Position numbers and translations under genes: made by a program
Shown here: positions 49,327 through 58,522 of the stretch, piece after piece
Layout: each line of letters opens with the position of its first letter
How positions within the stretch are numbered: the stretch's first letter is position 1
Notes under the pieces: generated by a model
The model's input: the letters and a program-made list of their open reading frames with translations, nothing else
Told to the model about the DNA's origin: nothing
Database searches by the model: none
From: Candidatus Saccharibacteria bacterium UBA6175
Lineage (GTDB): Bacteria; Patescibacteriota; Saccharimonadia; Saccharimonadales; Saccharimonadaceae
Direction: 5' to 3'
Assembly (NCBI GenBank): GCA_002422915.1
Contig: DITV01000004.1
Coordinates: 279,301-343,300, forward strand
DNA: 64,000 nt

Positions 49327-51094
49327 TGTCGGGGTCTTGAGCGAGAATAATGATTCCTTGGCCAGGGAGGTCAACGGTTGCTTTTGACGAGTCGTCGGTC
49401 ATGACGTTGGCGATGAAGACGTCGGAGAAGTCTGGGCTATAGCCTTTCCAACTGCTGTTAAAACGGACGTGCCATGTGCCAGCAACAGGGAAATAGAGCT
49501 CGTACGAACGAAGCAGCTGGTCACTGAAATTAATCAGAATGATAACGTCATCGCGAAGGCCACCGTCTTTCCAGCGATGATAGGCGAGTACCTGACAGGC
49601 AAGATCTTCGTGGAATACATTGATGTTTTCACCCGTCAGACCGGTGGTATTTGCATACGTATCCTTGCGAAGATTGATCAAGTGCTGGTGCGCCAACACA
49701 ATACCCGAGAACTGTTCAGTTCGGTCCCACTCAAGCATTTGCCAGTCATTAAAGCTGCCACCCTGAAGAAATTCTCCACCCTGTAGAAGCAGCGGAATGC
49801 CCGGTGCGGTGAGTGTGATTGCGTTTGCCAAAAGAGAGCGGTGCCGTGCAGCAATACTACCGGCATTACCAGGAGAGGCGGCTTCGTTGAGTCGAACCGA
49901 GCCGTTTGCGGCCGTATCGTGTGAATCGCTGAAGATAACCTTCGCAAAACTACCACTACTATATGAATGGTCTAATTCACCAGAGAGCGAATTGCCGTAC
50001 TCTGCCTGTTCTAGACCAAGCGCTGCACGAATGGTGTGCGGAAAGGCGAGGCCCCATTGTGCGTCAAAACCAGCTCCGCCTTGGTCGACGGGCCTGGTGA
50101 GTGCGTCATTGACTGAACTGTCTTCGGCCGCGAGCAGTGCCTGAGGATAAATATGATGAGCGAGAGAAGTCATTTCTTGAAGAAGTGTCCATGCTTCAGC
50201 GATTTCGGTATCCGGGCCACCCTCGGGCCCACGGGTGTTTCGCATGTATATGGTTGAGTCAACACGTAGTCCATCGATATTGTATTCGGTGAACCACATC
50301 GCGACATTATCAAGAATGAACTGTCGTACTTCTGGTCGCCCATAATCAGGCCGGCCTCCCCAGGGTGTGTCACCGCGTTCGTCATTGTAGAAGTAAATAC
50401 CACCTCTGTTATTCTCACTCCAACCGTCATACTGCCAAAGATCAGTCTCTGGAAAGAAGTGATTATAGACAACGTCGAGCATCACGGCGAGTCCTCGCTT
50501 GTGACATTCTTTCACAAACTCCAGGAGGCCGTGACGTCCACCGTAGCTATTCTCAACCGAGAACAGATAGTTTGGGGCATAGCCCCAGCCGTTACTCATC
50601 GCAATACTTGTGACGGGCATCAGTTCGATGGTTGTGATGCCAAGTGAGACCAGGTAATCGAGTTTCTCAATCGCCGATTCAAATGTTCCGGTCGTGGCGG
50701 GGTCGGGGCGGTGAAAGGTGCCGATGTGCAGCTCGTAGATGATCTGCTTTTCTTTAGGAATGGAGGGACGTTGGGTACCTTGCCAGTCGTAAGAGTGGTC
50801 GATAATCACAGAGACACCGTCGTCAGAAACAGTCAGCTGGCGAGCGCGCGGATCATTTTTTTCGATGACGTCACCGGACTGTGTGGTGATCTTATATTTG
50901 TATGATTGACCGGCCTTCGCGCCTTCAACAAACCCACACCATGTCCCGTCTGTGTTCTCAAGTAGCGTCTCTGTCCACGCAAACGGCTCTCCAACCAGGA
51001 CGCTCACCGATTGTGCAAAAGGCGCCCACACGCAAAAATCTACTCCCTTATTCGACAGCCATGATCCCAACTGATGCTGTGTGTGATGCCCCAT
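49310..51094 (-). CDS. GH13 alpha-glucan enzyme (branching or trehalohydrolase-like)
   Basis: 594 residues: a CBM48-like N-terminal domain (VDFCVWAPFAQSVSV) and a GH13 barrel. Region motifs: DVVYNHF, GLRVDSTIYM (nucleophile Asp), LLAAEDSS (acid Glu) and FSDSHDT. The YELHIGTF, IELMPV and TPWGG pattern is shared by TreZ trehalohydrolases and glycogen branching enzymes. No treY, glgA or other glycogen genes are nearby, so the exact reaction is open. The end overlaps uvrA by 17 bases on the opposite strand. Confidence 0.85.
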   Translation of the reverse strand: MGHHTQHQLGSWLSNKGVDFCVWAPFAQSVSVLVGEPFAWTETLLENTDGTWCGFVEGAKAGQSYKYKITTQSGDVIEKNDPRARQLTVSDDGVSVIIDHSYDWQGTQRPSIPKEKQIIYELHIGTFHRPDPATTGTFESAIEKLDYLVSLGITTIELMPVTSIAMSNGWGYAPNYLFSVENSYGGRHGLLEFVKECHKRGLAVMLDVVYNHFFPETDLWQYDGWSENNRGGIYFYNDERGDTPWGGRPDYGRPEVRQFILDNVAMWFTEYNIDGLRVDSTIYMRNTRGPEGGPDTEIAEAWTLLQEMTSLAHHIYPQALLAAEDSSVNDALTRPVDQGGAGFDAQWGLAFPHTIRAALGLEQAEYGNSLSGELDHSYSSGSFAKVIFSDSHDTAANGSVRLNEAASPGNAGSIAARHRSLLANAITLTAPGIPLLLQGGEFLQGGSFNDWQMLEWDRTEQFSGIVLAHQHLINLRKDTYANTTGLTGENINVFHEDLACQVLAYHRWKDGGLRDDVIILINFSDQLLRSYELYFPVAGTWHVRFNSSWKGYSPDFSDVFIANVMTDDSSKATVDLPGQGIIILAQDPDTTEAV

Positions 51095-51105
51095 ATCTGG
51101 TGAGT

Positions 51106-51111
51106 ATTATG
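51106..51111 (-). promoter_or_regulatory. -10 box of GH13 gene
   Basis: CATAAT on the minus strand, 11 bases before the ATG at 51094. Confidence 0.45.
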
Positions 51112-51140
51112 ACGCTCATGCATATAAATGGCAAGGATGG

Positions 51141-51146
51141 TATAAT
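51141..51146 (+). promoter_or_regulatory. -10 box of rplY
   Basis: TATAAT; the predicted start near 51153 leaves a leader of about 20 bases that contains the ribosome site. Confidence 0.6.
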
Positions 51147-51173
51147 GAAGGTATACAGAAATTGGAGGAATAG

Positions 51174-51848
51174 ATGCACGATTTTTCATTGAAATTACAG
51201 GCGCGTACGGCGACCGGTAAAAAAGTATCCGCCGTTCGTAAAGAGGGTAAGGTGCCGAGCGTTGTTTATGGCGGACAGGCTGAGCCCATCAATACGATGT
51301 CTGAGGTTGTTGCGACGACTAAGATTGTCAACACCGCAGGTCGGCACTCTCCGGTGACGCTTGATATTGATGGCAAAAAGCAACTCGCGATTATTAAAGA
51401 TATCGACTTTGACCCAGTCCGCCACCGTGTTCGTCACGTTGCATTCCACGCTATTAATAAGAACGAAATTATTACCACGGATGTCCCGGTTGTCTTAATT
51501 GGTCTTGGCGAAAGTGCCGCTGAACGTGCTGGACTGATCGTGTTGCAGGCAATTGAGAGCCTTGAAATTAAGGCAAAGCCGGCTGACTTGCCAGAGTCAA
51601 TCGAAATCACCATTGCCGATCTTGCAACTGCTGACGACAAAATTACGATTGGTGACGTCACGCTTCCAGCTGGTGTTGAGTTTGCTGACGCCGAGCAGGA
51701 CCTCGACCTCGTGATCGCAAACGTCTACGAGCCAGCTGCTCTTGAGGCCGCTAACGAAGCTGCTGCCGGCGACGCTACAGATGAAGCAGAAGTTGCGTCT
51801 GAAAATGGCGATGCTCCTGAAGCCACGACAGAAGAGAAATCTGAGTAA
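51174..51848 (+). CDS. rplY: 50S ribosomal protein L25 (Ctc form)
   Basis: A 224-residue 5S rRNA-binding protein. The N-terminal L25 domain (about 1-95) has KVSAVRKEGKVPSVVYGG; the C-terminal TL5 domain (about 100-185) has ESLEIKAKPADLPESIEI. A long Ala/Glu acidic tail follows. GGAGG lies 5 bases before the ATG. It is one of the few native genes with both a short leader and a strong Shine-Dalgarno site, as expected for high expression. Confidence 0.93.
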   Translation: MHDFSLKLQARTATGKKVSAVRKEGKVPSVVYGGQAEPINTMSEVVATTKIVNTAGRHSPVTLDIDGKKQLAIIKDIDFDPVRHRVRHVAFHAINKNEIITTDVPVVLIGLGESAAERAGLIVLQAIESLEIKAKPADLPESIEITIADLATADDKITIGDVTLPAGVEFADAEQDLDLVIANVYEPAALEAANEAAAGDATDEAEVASENGDAPEATTEEKSE

Positions 51849-51869
51849 TCGCAACTCAAAAAAGAAATA

Positions 51870-51895
51870 CTCCGCTGAAACGCGGAGTATTTTTA
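51870..51895. terminator. Bidirectional terminator rplY / ABC transporter
   Basis: ATACTCCGC/GCGGAGTAT, a perfect 9-bp stem, followed by TTTTTATT on the plus strand and preceded by an A-rich run that gives U-tail on the minus strand. Confidence 0.85.
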
Positions 51896-53665
51896 TTCTT
51901 CAATAAAGCCGCCGGATTGGTGTGCCCAGAGCTTCTTGTAGATCCCGTTGCGGGCAAGGAGTTCTAGGTGTGAGCCATCTTCAACAATCTGACCATTGTC
52001 AAGAACGATAATCCGGTCGAGCGTTGCAATGGTTGAAAGCCGGTGGGCGATCACGATGCTGGTGCGACCTTTCATCAACTTAGCCAGTGCATCCTGGATG
52101 AGCTTTTCAGATTCACTGTCGAGGGCAGAGGTTGCTTCGTCAAGAATCAAGATCGGAGCGTCTTTCAGGATGGCGCGCGCGATGGCTATTCGCTGGCGCT
52201 GGCCGCCAGAAAGCTTGACGCCACGTTCGCCAACAAGTGTATCGAAGCCGTCCTTAAGGCCTTCAATGAACTCAAGTGCGTTGGCTTTTTTAGCGGCACT
52301 TCGAATCTCTTCTTCACTTGCTTCGGGTCGTGCATAGGCGATGTTTTCGCTAATCGATCGGTGGAATAGCAGAGGCTCTTGAGGGACGTACGCAATATTC
52401 TCGTGAAGACTGTCCTGAGTCACTCGGGCGATATCTTGACCATCAATGGTAATCTTTCCCCTCTGTACGTCATAGAAGCGTAGCAGCAGTTTTGCGAGCG
52501 TTGACTTGCCCGAGCCGCTCACACCTACGAGGCCGATCTTCTGGTTAGCCTTGATTGTCAGTGAGAAATCTTTAAAGAGTGGGTCAGCTTCAGCGGCGTC
52601 GGTGTTATTGTCGTCATGCTGGAAGTTCACACTTTCGATGCTGATCACCGGCTTATCGATAACCAACTTTCGTGATGATCGTTCTTTGACCGACACTTCT
52701 TGCTGAAGAATCTCGAACGCTTCGGTCGAATCTCCGACAATTTCATAGTAGCTCCTGAGGACGCTACTTAACTTCGAAATTTCTTGAATTAGGTTAAACG
52801 TGTACGTCAGTACGATGTAAATCACTGCAGCGTTACCGATTCCGGTTTGAACTGACCAGATTGATGCAGCCAGCGCGGCAACTTTCATTAGTACAATAAC
52901 GAAAGAGTAGGTCGTGCTCACAGTGACGACACCGTTACGAGTGTAGAACTCCTTATCAACCATGTTATTAACAGAAATATCTAGGCGCTCACGTTCGCTG
53001 TTCTCGCGTGCATCTGTTTTGACAGTCATCATATTTGACAGTGAGTCAGCAAGCTTACCTGAGATTTCTGTGTACGCCTCGGAGCGTTCTTTGAAACGCC
53101 TTCTTAAGAATCGGGTACTTGCATACACAAAGAACATAAAGAGGAACGTAAGGCCAAGCAGGATGAGCGCATATTGCCAAATGAAGAACGAGATTCCAAC
53201 CACCGTTGCGATGATACTTGTCGCGATAAAGAGCACTTCAAATGTCACGGTGTTCCAGAACCGGGTGAACGCAGTCGCGAATCGACTCACTTTCGAGACA
53301 AGAGAGCCAACGAACGTGTCGGCGAAAAATCCAAGTGAGTGTCGAGACAGCTTTTGAAAGACATGGTTGTATAAATGTGCCGTACCACGAATTTGGACAG
53401 TCCACATCATGAAGAGAATAAATCGGTAGCCAACTACTTGAGTGGATACTTGTACGATAAAGTACGCAGCCAAGACCCACCATGAATCTTGAAGATTAAT
53501 TGTTCCCGTTTGGATGTTTGCGAACACGTATGCAATCAGTAGTGGTGCAACGTAGCGTTCGAGGAGCACGGTTATTGGGGTAAGGATAAGTGTCGCAGCG
53601 GCAAACTTCCTGTGTCGCCAGGCTTCTTTAAAGAAGAATTTCAGGATTTGTGCGTTTTGAGCCAT
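51893..53665 (-). CDS. ABC exporter half-transporter (590 aa)
   Basis: A type IV ABC exporter: six-helix membrane domain (about 1-310) then a nucleotide-binding domain. Walker A GVSGSGKSTLAKLLL, Q-loop VPQEPLLFH, signature LSGGQRQRIAIAR, Walker B ILILDEATSALDS and the H-loop IAHRLST are intact. It is very similar to the next gene upstream and probably forms a heterodimer with it, although each has its own -10 box. The substrate may be a lipid, peptide or drug; it cannot be told. Confidence 0.93.
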   Translation of the reverse strand: MAQNAQILKFFFKEAWRHRKFAAATLILTPITVLLERYVAPLLIAYVFANIQTGTINLQDSWWVLAAYFIVQVSTQVVGYRFILFMMWTVQIRGTAHLYNHVFQKLSRHSLGFFADTFVGSLVSKVSRFATAFTRFWNTVTFEVLFIATSIIATVVGISFFIWQYALILLGLTFLFMFFVYASTRFLRRRFKERSEAYTEISGKLADSLSNMMTVKTDARENSERERLDISVNNMVDKEFYTRNGVVTVSTTYSFVIVLMKVAALAASIWSVQTGIGNAAVIYIVLTYTFNLIQEISKLSSVLRSYYEIVGDSTEAFEILQQEVSVKERSSRKLVIDKPVISIESVNFQHDDNNTDAAEADPLFKDFSLTIKANQKIGLVGVSGSGKSTLAKLLLRFYDVQRGKITIDGQDIARVTQDSLHENIAYVPQEPLLFHRSISENIAYARPEASEEEIRSAAKKANALEFIEGLKDGFDTLVGERGVKLSGGQRQRIAIARAILKDAPILILDEATSALDSESEKLIQDALAKLMKGRTSIVIAHRLSTIATLDRIIVLDNGQIVEDGSHLELLARNGIYKKLWAHQSGGFIEE

Positions 53666-53671
53666 TTTACT

Positions 53672-53677
53672 ACTATA
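53672..53677 (-). promoter_or_regulatory. -10 box of first ABC half-transporter
   Basis: TATAGT on the minus strand, 6 bases before the ATG at 53665. Confidence 0.55.
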
Positions 53678-53685
53678 GCACCAGA

Positions 53686-55437
53686 TTAAAGTTCTTCGAT
53701 GAAGCCGCCGGACTGGTGCGCCCAGAGCTTTTTATAGATGCCACCTTGCGCAAGAAGCTCTTGGTGCGTCCCATCTTCTACGATATTCCCTTTATCGAGG
53801 ACAATGATTCTATCAAGCTTTGAAATAGTTGAAAGCCGGTGAGCGATCACGATACTGGTGCGACCTTTCATCAGCTTGGCAAGTGCGTCCTGAATAAGTT
53901 TTTCAGATTCGCTGTCGAGCGCCGATGTGGCTTCATCGAGAATCAGGATCGGTGCATCCTTCAGGACGGCGCGTGCGATGGCAATACGCTGTCGTTGGCC
54001 GCCAGAGAGCTTGACGCCACGCTCCCCAACCAAGGTGTCAAAGCCCTGCGGGAGTTTCTCGATGAACTCGAGTGCATTAGCCTGTTCGGCGGCACGTTTT
54101 AACTCACTCTCGGTCGCATTTATTTTTCCATATGTAATGTTTTCACGTAAGGTGCGATGAAAAAGCAATGGCTCTTGAGGAACATAGGCGATACTCCGAC
54201 GAAGTGACTCCTGTGTCACTGAGCGGATATCTTGACCGTCGATTTTTATGGAGCCCTTTGTGACATCAGCGAACCGAAGTAGCAAATGGGTGATGGTTGT
54301 TTTGCCCGCACCCGAGTGACCAATAAGTCCAACCTTCTGACCAGGCTGAATTTCAAGACTGATACCGTCAAGCACTTCTTCGGAGCTGTCGCTATAGGAA
54401 TAAGATACAGCCTCAAGCGAGATCGTAGGGTGTTTTACGGAAAGATTGTGTGCGTCTGGCGCATCATTGACTTGAATCGGACGCATTAAAATGTCGCTCA
54501 TCGGTGCTGCCTGGAGGAGCGCCTCGTCATACCCATTGAGTAGCTCACCGAGACTAAAGATCTGCGCTGCAATTCGCTGAAGATACGCAAGGGCAAATAT
54601 GGCAATTGCAATGCTGAGCGATCCGTCCAGAACGAGCGTGGCGCAGATTCCTATTCCAATGATTTGTGTCACAACCATGATCATATTTCGAATTGTGCCG
54701 TCGACACCAAAGATACTAATATCTTTTATATATATTTTTTCGAGGCGTTTCATCTGTTTGGTGAGATGCGTATCTTCAAACGCCTCTTGGGCGAATGTTT
54801 TTACTACCAGGCTATTCGTGAGAGAATCGGCGACACTTCCGTGGATCTCACCAATGAGTTTCTTCCGCTCATGTCGAAACGGTGCGCGTATCTTCATGAA
54901 TAATTGAACTTGAGCCACAACCAGTAGCATTAAAATCAAGAGAATTACAGATAATAGGGGCGCCTGCAGCGCAACAAGTACAAGCCCGGTTACAACTGAA
55001 AGGACGAATCCAAGTGTCCGAATAATCAACAAGTCTTGAATCGCAATGTGCGCTCTATTGAAATCCATGAATCGGCTGGTGAGTGCGCCAACTTTTTCAT
55101 TAACGAAGAATTGAAGGTCTTTGCCTAAAAGGCTATTAAACACCCCTTTGTAGAGACGAGATCGTACCCTGCCCTCATGCCGTAATAGTGCTTGAAACCC
55201 AATGAAGTTTGCAACAACACCAGCAAGTCCAATAAGCCCGGCAATAGTTAGATTTCGCCACAACGCTTCATTATTTTGGTTCACAAGCTCGGCAATACCA
55301 AGACTGAGGAAGTAGGGGAGAAGGGTGTCAAGAAGGAGTCCACTGGCTGGCAAAAATACAAACCCAAGAATGAGAGATGGCATATGCTTCTTTACATGTT
55401 GCCAGTAAATTCTAAGAGTGTTTTTATTTGTTGACAT
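53686..55437 (-). CDS. ABC exporter half-transporter (583 aa)
   Basis: The same layout as its neighbour: membrane domain with six helices, then Walker A GHSGAGKTTITHLLL, signature LSGGQRQRIAIAR, Walker B ILILDEATSALDS and H-loop IAHRLST. The NBD ends are nearly identical in the two genes (LWAHQSGGFIEE), which points to recent duplication or gene conversion. Both sites keep the catalytic glutamate, so both could hydrolyse ATP. Confidence 0.93.
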   Translation of the reverse strand: MSTNKNTLRIYWQHVKKHMPSLILGFVFLPASGLLLDTLLPYFLSLGIAELVNQNNEALWRNLTIAGLIGLAGVVANFIGFQALLRHEGRVRSRLYKGVFNSLLGKDLQFFVNEKVGALTSRFMDFNRAHIAIQDLLIIRTLGFVLSVVTGLVLVALQAPLLSVILLILMLLVVAQVQLFMKIRAPFRHERKKLIGEIHGSVADSLTNSLVVKTFAQEAFEDTHLTKQMKRLEKIYIKDISIFGVDGTIRNMIMVVTQIIGIGICATLVLDGSLSIAIAIFALAYLQRIAAQIFSLGELLNGYDEALLQAAPMSDILMRPIQVNDAPDAHNLSVKHPTISLEAVSYSYSDSSEEVLDGISLEIQPGQKVGLIGHSGAGKTTITHLLLRFADVTKGSIKIDGQDIRSVTQESLRRSIAYVPQEPLLFHRTLRENITYGKINATESELKRAAEQANALEFIEKLPQGFDTLVGERGVKLSGGQRQRIAIARAVLKDAPILILDEATSALDSESEKLIQDALAKLMKGRTSIVIAHRLSTISKLDRIIVLDKGNIVEDGTHQELLAQGGIYKKLWAHQSGGFIEEL

Positions 55438-55443
55438 CCCTCT

Positions 55444-55449
55444 ACTATA
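55444..55449 (-). promoter_or_regulatory. -10 box of second ABC half-transporter
   Basis: TATAGT on the minus strand, 6 bases before the ATG at 55437. Confidence 0.55.
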
Positions 55450-55477
55450 CCCCCGTGCACATCAGGGGTAAATAGAG

Positions 55478-55483
55478 TATAAT
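55478..55483 (+). promoter_or_regulatory. -10 box of trhO
   Basis: TATAAT, 6 bases before the GTG at 55490. The spacing supports the GTG start. Confidence 0.65.
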
Positions 55484-55489
55484 AACATC

Positions 55490-56386
55490 GTGCAAAAAAT
55501 CATTCTGTATTACCAATTCACGCCACTCAGCGACCCTGAAGCCGTCAAACTTTGGCAAAAAACACTTGCTGATAGTTTAAATCTTCGTGGTCGTATTCTC
55601 ATTTCTAAACATGGTATTAATGGCACCGTTGGCGGTGATATTGATGACGTCAAGAAATACGTTAAAGCCACGAAACAGTTTCCTGGCTTTAAAGACATTC
55701 TATTCAAGTGGAGCGATGGATCGCGTGAAGATTTTCCGCGCATGAGTGTAAAGGTCCGCAACGAGATTGTTGCCTTTGACGCTGCGGACGAGCTGAAGGT
55801 TGACGAGAATGGCGTCGTTGGCGGCGGCATTCACTTAAAGCCTAAGCAAGTGCATGAGTTAGTCGAGACTCGCAAAGACGTTGTATTCTTCGACGGTCGA
55901 AATGCCCACGAAGCGGCCATCGGTAAGTTTAAAAATGCAGTGGTACCCGACACGCACACCAGTCGTGATTTTATTAAAGAGCTTGAAAGCGGTAAGTACG
56001 ATGATTTGAAAGACAAGCCAATCGTCACCTACTGCACTGGTGGCATCCGTTGTGAAATCCTTAGTGCACTGATGAAAAACCGTGGATTTCAAGAAGTCTA
56101 CCAAATCGATGGTGGTATTGTGAAATATGGTGAAGCGTATGGTGATGATGGACTATGGGAAGGCAGCTTACGGGTGTTTGATGATCGCATGACCGTCAAT
56201 TTTTCAGAGAACGCTAAAACAATCGGTGAATGTTCACATTGCTCTAGCAAGACGAGTAATTATGAGAACTGTGCCTTTGATCAGTGCAACGACTTAGTAC
56301 TTATCTGCAAAGATTGTACAATACAGCCAGACAGACTATTCCACACCGATGCGTGTCGAACACGTGCACAGTTGCAACTTGCATAA
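55490..56386 (+). CDS. trhO: tRNA uridine(34) hydroxylase, rhodanese family
   Basis: A YceA/TrhO-type protein of 298 residues: an N-terminal acylphosphatase-like domain (HGINGTVGG), a rhodanese domain with the active cysteine in TYCTGGIRCE, and a cysteine-rich C-terminus (ECSHCSS, ENCAFDQCN, ICKDC) that may bind metal. TrhO makes ho5U34 in tRNA with oxygen. It starts with GTG. The next gene begins 13 bases later. Confidence 0.93.
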   Translation: MQKIILYYQFTPLSDPEAVKLWQKTLADSLNLRGRILISKHGINGTVGGDIDDVKKYVKATKQFPGFKDILFKWSDGSREDFPRMSVKVRNEIVAFDAADELKVDENGVVGGGIHLKPKQVHELVETRKDVVFFDGRNAHEAAIGKFKNAVVPDTHTSRDFIKELESGKYDDLKDKPIVTYCTGGIRCEILSALMKNRGFQEVYQIDGGIVKYGEAYGDDGLWEGSLRVFDDRMTVNFSENAKTIGECSHCSSKTSNYENCAFDQCNDLVLICKDCTIQPDRLFHTDACRTRAQLQLA

Positions 56387-56399
56387 AGAGGAGGCTCAT

Positions 56400-57005
56400 A
56401 TGTCACATAAACATAATCACGATTCGCACGATCATGTGCACGGTGATGGTCACGATCATCATGATCACCATCCAGCACAAGCCGCACCTGGAGAGAAACC
56501 AGCTCTTAGTTTAGCTGCGACCAGCATACGTGACTATGTGCCACTGATCGTCGTCTTTTCCTTCATTGGCCTGAGCTCATCGATATATGTTGCGTTGCTT
56601 GGCAACACAGAGATTAATTGGCTCAACGCAGTCATGGGATTCTTTTTCCTCTACTTTGCCTTGTTCAAATTTCTTAACTTGCCTGGATTTGTTGAGGGAT
56701 ATCACGAATACGACCTGATTGCTCGCCGCGTTAAATGGTATGGCTGGGTGTATCCATTTATTGAAGTGACGCTCGCGCTCTTGTACCTGCTTGGCGTAGC
56801 GACAATTGGTTTATATTTATTTACGATCCTGATCACAGTTATCAATGTTACTGGCGTTGCCATTAAACTAGCCCGTCGTGAAAAGTTTATGTGCGCGTGC
56901 CTGGGAACAATTCTTAAGGTACCTCTTACTACTGTCACGATCGTTGAGTATGGACTAATGGGACTGATGGCGCTCTACATGCTCGTCGATCTTTTGATTA
57001 CATGA
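56400..57005 (+). CDS. MauE/DoxX-like membrane protein with His-rich N-terminus
   Basis: The first 32 residues contain a dense His/Asp stretch (HDSHDHVHGDGHDHHDHH), a likely metal-binding tail. Four membrane helices follow (about 55-200), and KFMCACLGT holds a CxC pair between helices, as in MauE/DoxX or copper-linked membrane proteins. GAGGAGG lies 6 bases before the ATG at 56400. It overlaps uvrC by 4 bases. A role in metal or thiol handling is inferred from the motifs. Confidence 0.8.
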   Translation: MSHKHNHDSHDHVHGDGHDHHDHHPAQAAPGEKPALSLAATSIRDYVPLIVVFSFIGLSSSIYVALLGNTEINWLNAVMGFFFLYFALFKFLNLPGFVEGYHEYDLIARRVKWYGWVYPFIEVTLALLYLLGVATIGLYLFTILITVINVTGVAIKLARREKFMCACLGTILKVPLTTVTIVEYGLMGLMALYMLVDLLIT

Positions 57006-58483
57006 ACGCTGCCTTGGAAAATAAGTTAAAGACATTGCCGCGCTCAGCTGGCGTCTACTTTCACAAATCAAAATCTGGTGAAATTATCTATGTCGGCAAA
57101 GCGGCTGTTCTGAAGAACCGGGTTCGGCAGTACTTTCAGAGTACCCGCGATATGGATGTAAAGACGCGCGCGCTCGTAGAGGAAATTTACGACACCGACT
57201 GGCTTGAGACTGAAAGTGAGTTAGACGCGCTCTTTCTCGAATCAGAGATGGTGAAGCGCTATATGCCGCGCTACAATATTCTGCTTCGGGATGATAAATC
57301 GCAGTCGTTTGTGCGCATCGATATGCAAAGTGAATGGCCGACAGTGAGCTTCACTCGTAACCCGATTGATGATGGCGCGCTGTATTTTGGTCCGTACTAC
57401 AATGGCTTTGCTATTAAAAAAGCCTTACGCTATCTTCGAAAAGTGTTTCCCTACTACACGGTGCCACCAAAACCGGGAATGCGCCCCGACCTTGATGCGC
57501 ACATCGGCCTAAGCCCTCATCCCTCGATGAGTAGTGCTGACTACAAAGCGATTCTGCGTCGTTTAATTCGGTACATCGAAGGAGGGCGCAAGACAATTAT
57601 CAAGGAGCTTGAGAAAGAGATGCGGTTGGCGGCTCGGCTTCATGACTTCGAGAACGCTGCTCGGCTGCGTAATAATATCTCTGACCTCAAATCGTTACAG
57701 CAGAAGATTATGTTTGGCGACAAAGAGTTTATGGACATCAGTAATGACAAGGCGCTGACCGGCTTGGTTGAGTTGCTTGGGTTACAAAAGACACCAGCCC
57801 GTATTGAAGGCTTTGACATCAGCCACATGGGTGGTACGAATGTTGTTGCAAGCATGGTGGTGTTTACGAACGGAGTTAGTAACCGGGCTGAATATCGAAA
57901 ATTCAAGACGCGAATTGAACATAATAACGACTTCTTCAATATGAACGAGACAATTGGCCGACGCTTTTCTGAGAAGAATGTAAAAGCCTGGGGGCTGCCA
58001 CACCTTGTTGTTATTGACGGTGGCAAGGGTCAACTTGATGCTGCGTTGAAGGCTCGAGACGAGCAGGGGATTGCAGTACCATTTATCGGACTAGCGAAGC
58101 GTGAGGAACAAGTTGTCATCGAATTCTCGCGTTCACACGTTACGCTCAATGAAGAGGTGATGCGCTCACTTGATGGCTATGCCACAAAAACAGAAGACTT
58201 TATTCTGGTGAACCTGCCGCACAGCTCTCATATTGTGAAGCTGTTGCAGCGGATTCGTGACGAATCGCACCGTTTTGCGGTCAGCTACCATACGGTACTC
58301 AAGCGTGCAAAGCAGACAGCGAGCGATCTCGATACCTTGCCTGGCATCGGGCCGGCAACGCGTCGAAAACTGATTCGTGCATTCGGGAGCCTTCGCGGCG
58401 TCAAAGGTGCGTCATTGGAGGAACTTGCCGCCGTTGTTGGTGAGGCGAAAGCAAAAACTATCTATAGCTATTTGCCGAAGTAA
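57002..58483 (+). CDS. uvrC: Excinuclease ABC subunit C, short and cysteine-free
   Basis: The dual-incision nuclease of excision repair. The GIY-YIG domain (AGVYFH...IIYVGKA) is at 10-90, the UVR motif (LEKEMRLAARLHDFENAARL) near 205-225, the RNase H-like C-terminal nuclease has IEGFDISHMGG and LVVIDGGKGQ, and the end is a helix-hairpin-helix (LPGIGPATRRKL). At 493 residues it is about 100 shorter than E. coli UvrC. There is no cysteine, so the cluster-binding region between the GIY-YIG and UVR parts is lost. Confidence 0.95.
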   Translation: MNAALENKLKTLPRSAGVYFHKSKSGEIIYVGKAAVLKNRVRQYFQSTRDMDVKTRALVEEIYDTDWLETESELDALFLESEMVKRYMPRYNILLRDDKSQSFVRIDMQSEWPTVSFTRNPIDDGALYFGPYYNGFAIKKALRYLRKVFPYYTVPPKPGMRPDLDAHIGLSPHPSMSSADYKAILRRLIRYIEGGRKTIIKELEKEMRLAARLHDFENAARLRNNISDLKSLQQKIMFGDKEFMDISNDKALTGLVELLGLQKTPARIEGFDISHMGGTNVVASMVVFTNGVSNRAEYRKFKTRIEHNNDFFNMNETIGRRFSEKNVKAWGLPHLVVIDGGKGQLDAALKARDEQGIAVPFIGLAKREEQVVIEFSRSHVTLNEEVMRSLDGYATKTEDFILVNLPHSSHIVKLLQRIRDESHRFAVSYHTVLKRAKQTASDLDTLPGIGPATRRKLIRAFGSLRGVKGASLEELAAVVGEAKAKTIYSYLPK

Positions 58484-58495
58484 TCACGCTCATGC

Positions 58496-58501
58496 TATAG
58501 T
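58496..58501 (+). promoter_or_regulatory. -10 box of 525-residue pilin gene
   Basis: TATAGT; the leader of about 15 bases contains AAAGGA, 10 bases before the ATG at 58523. Confidence 0.45.
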
Positions 58502-58522
58502 GGTGAAAAAGGACGCACCGCT

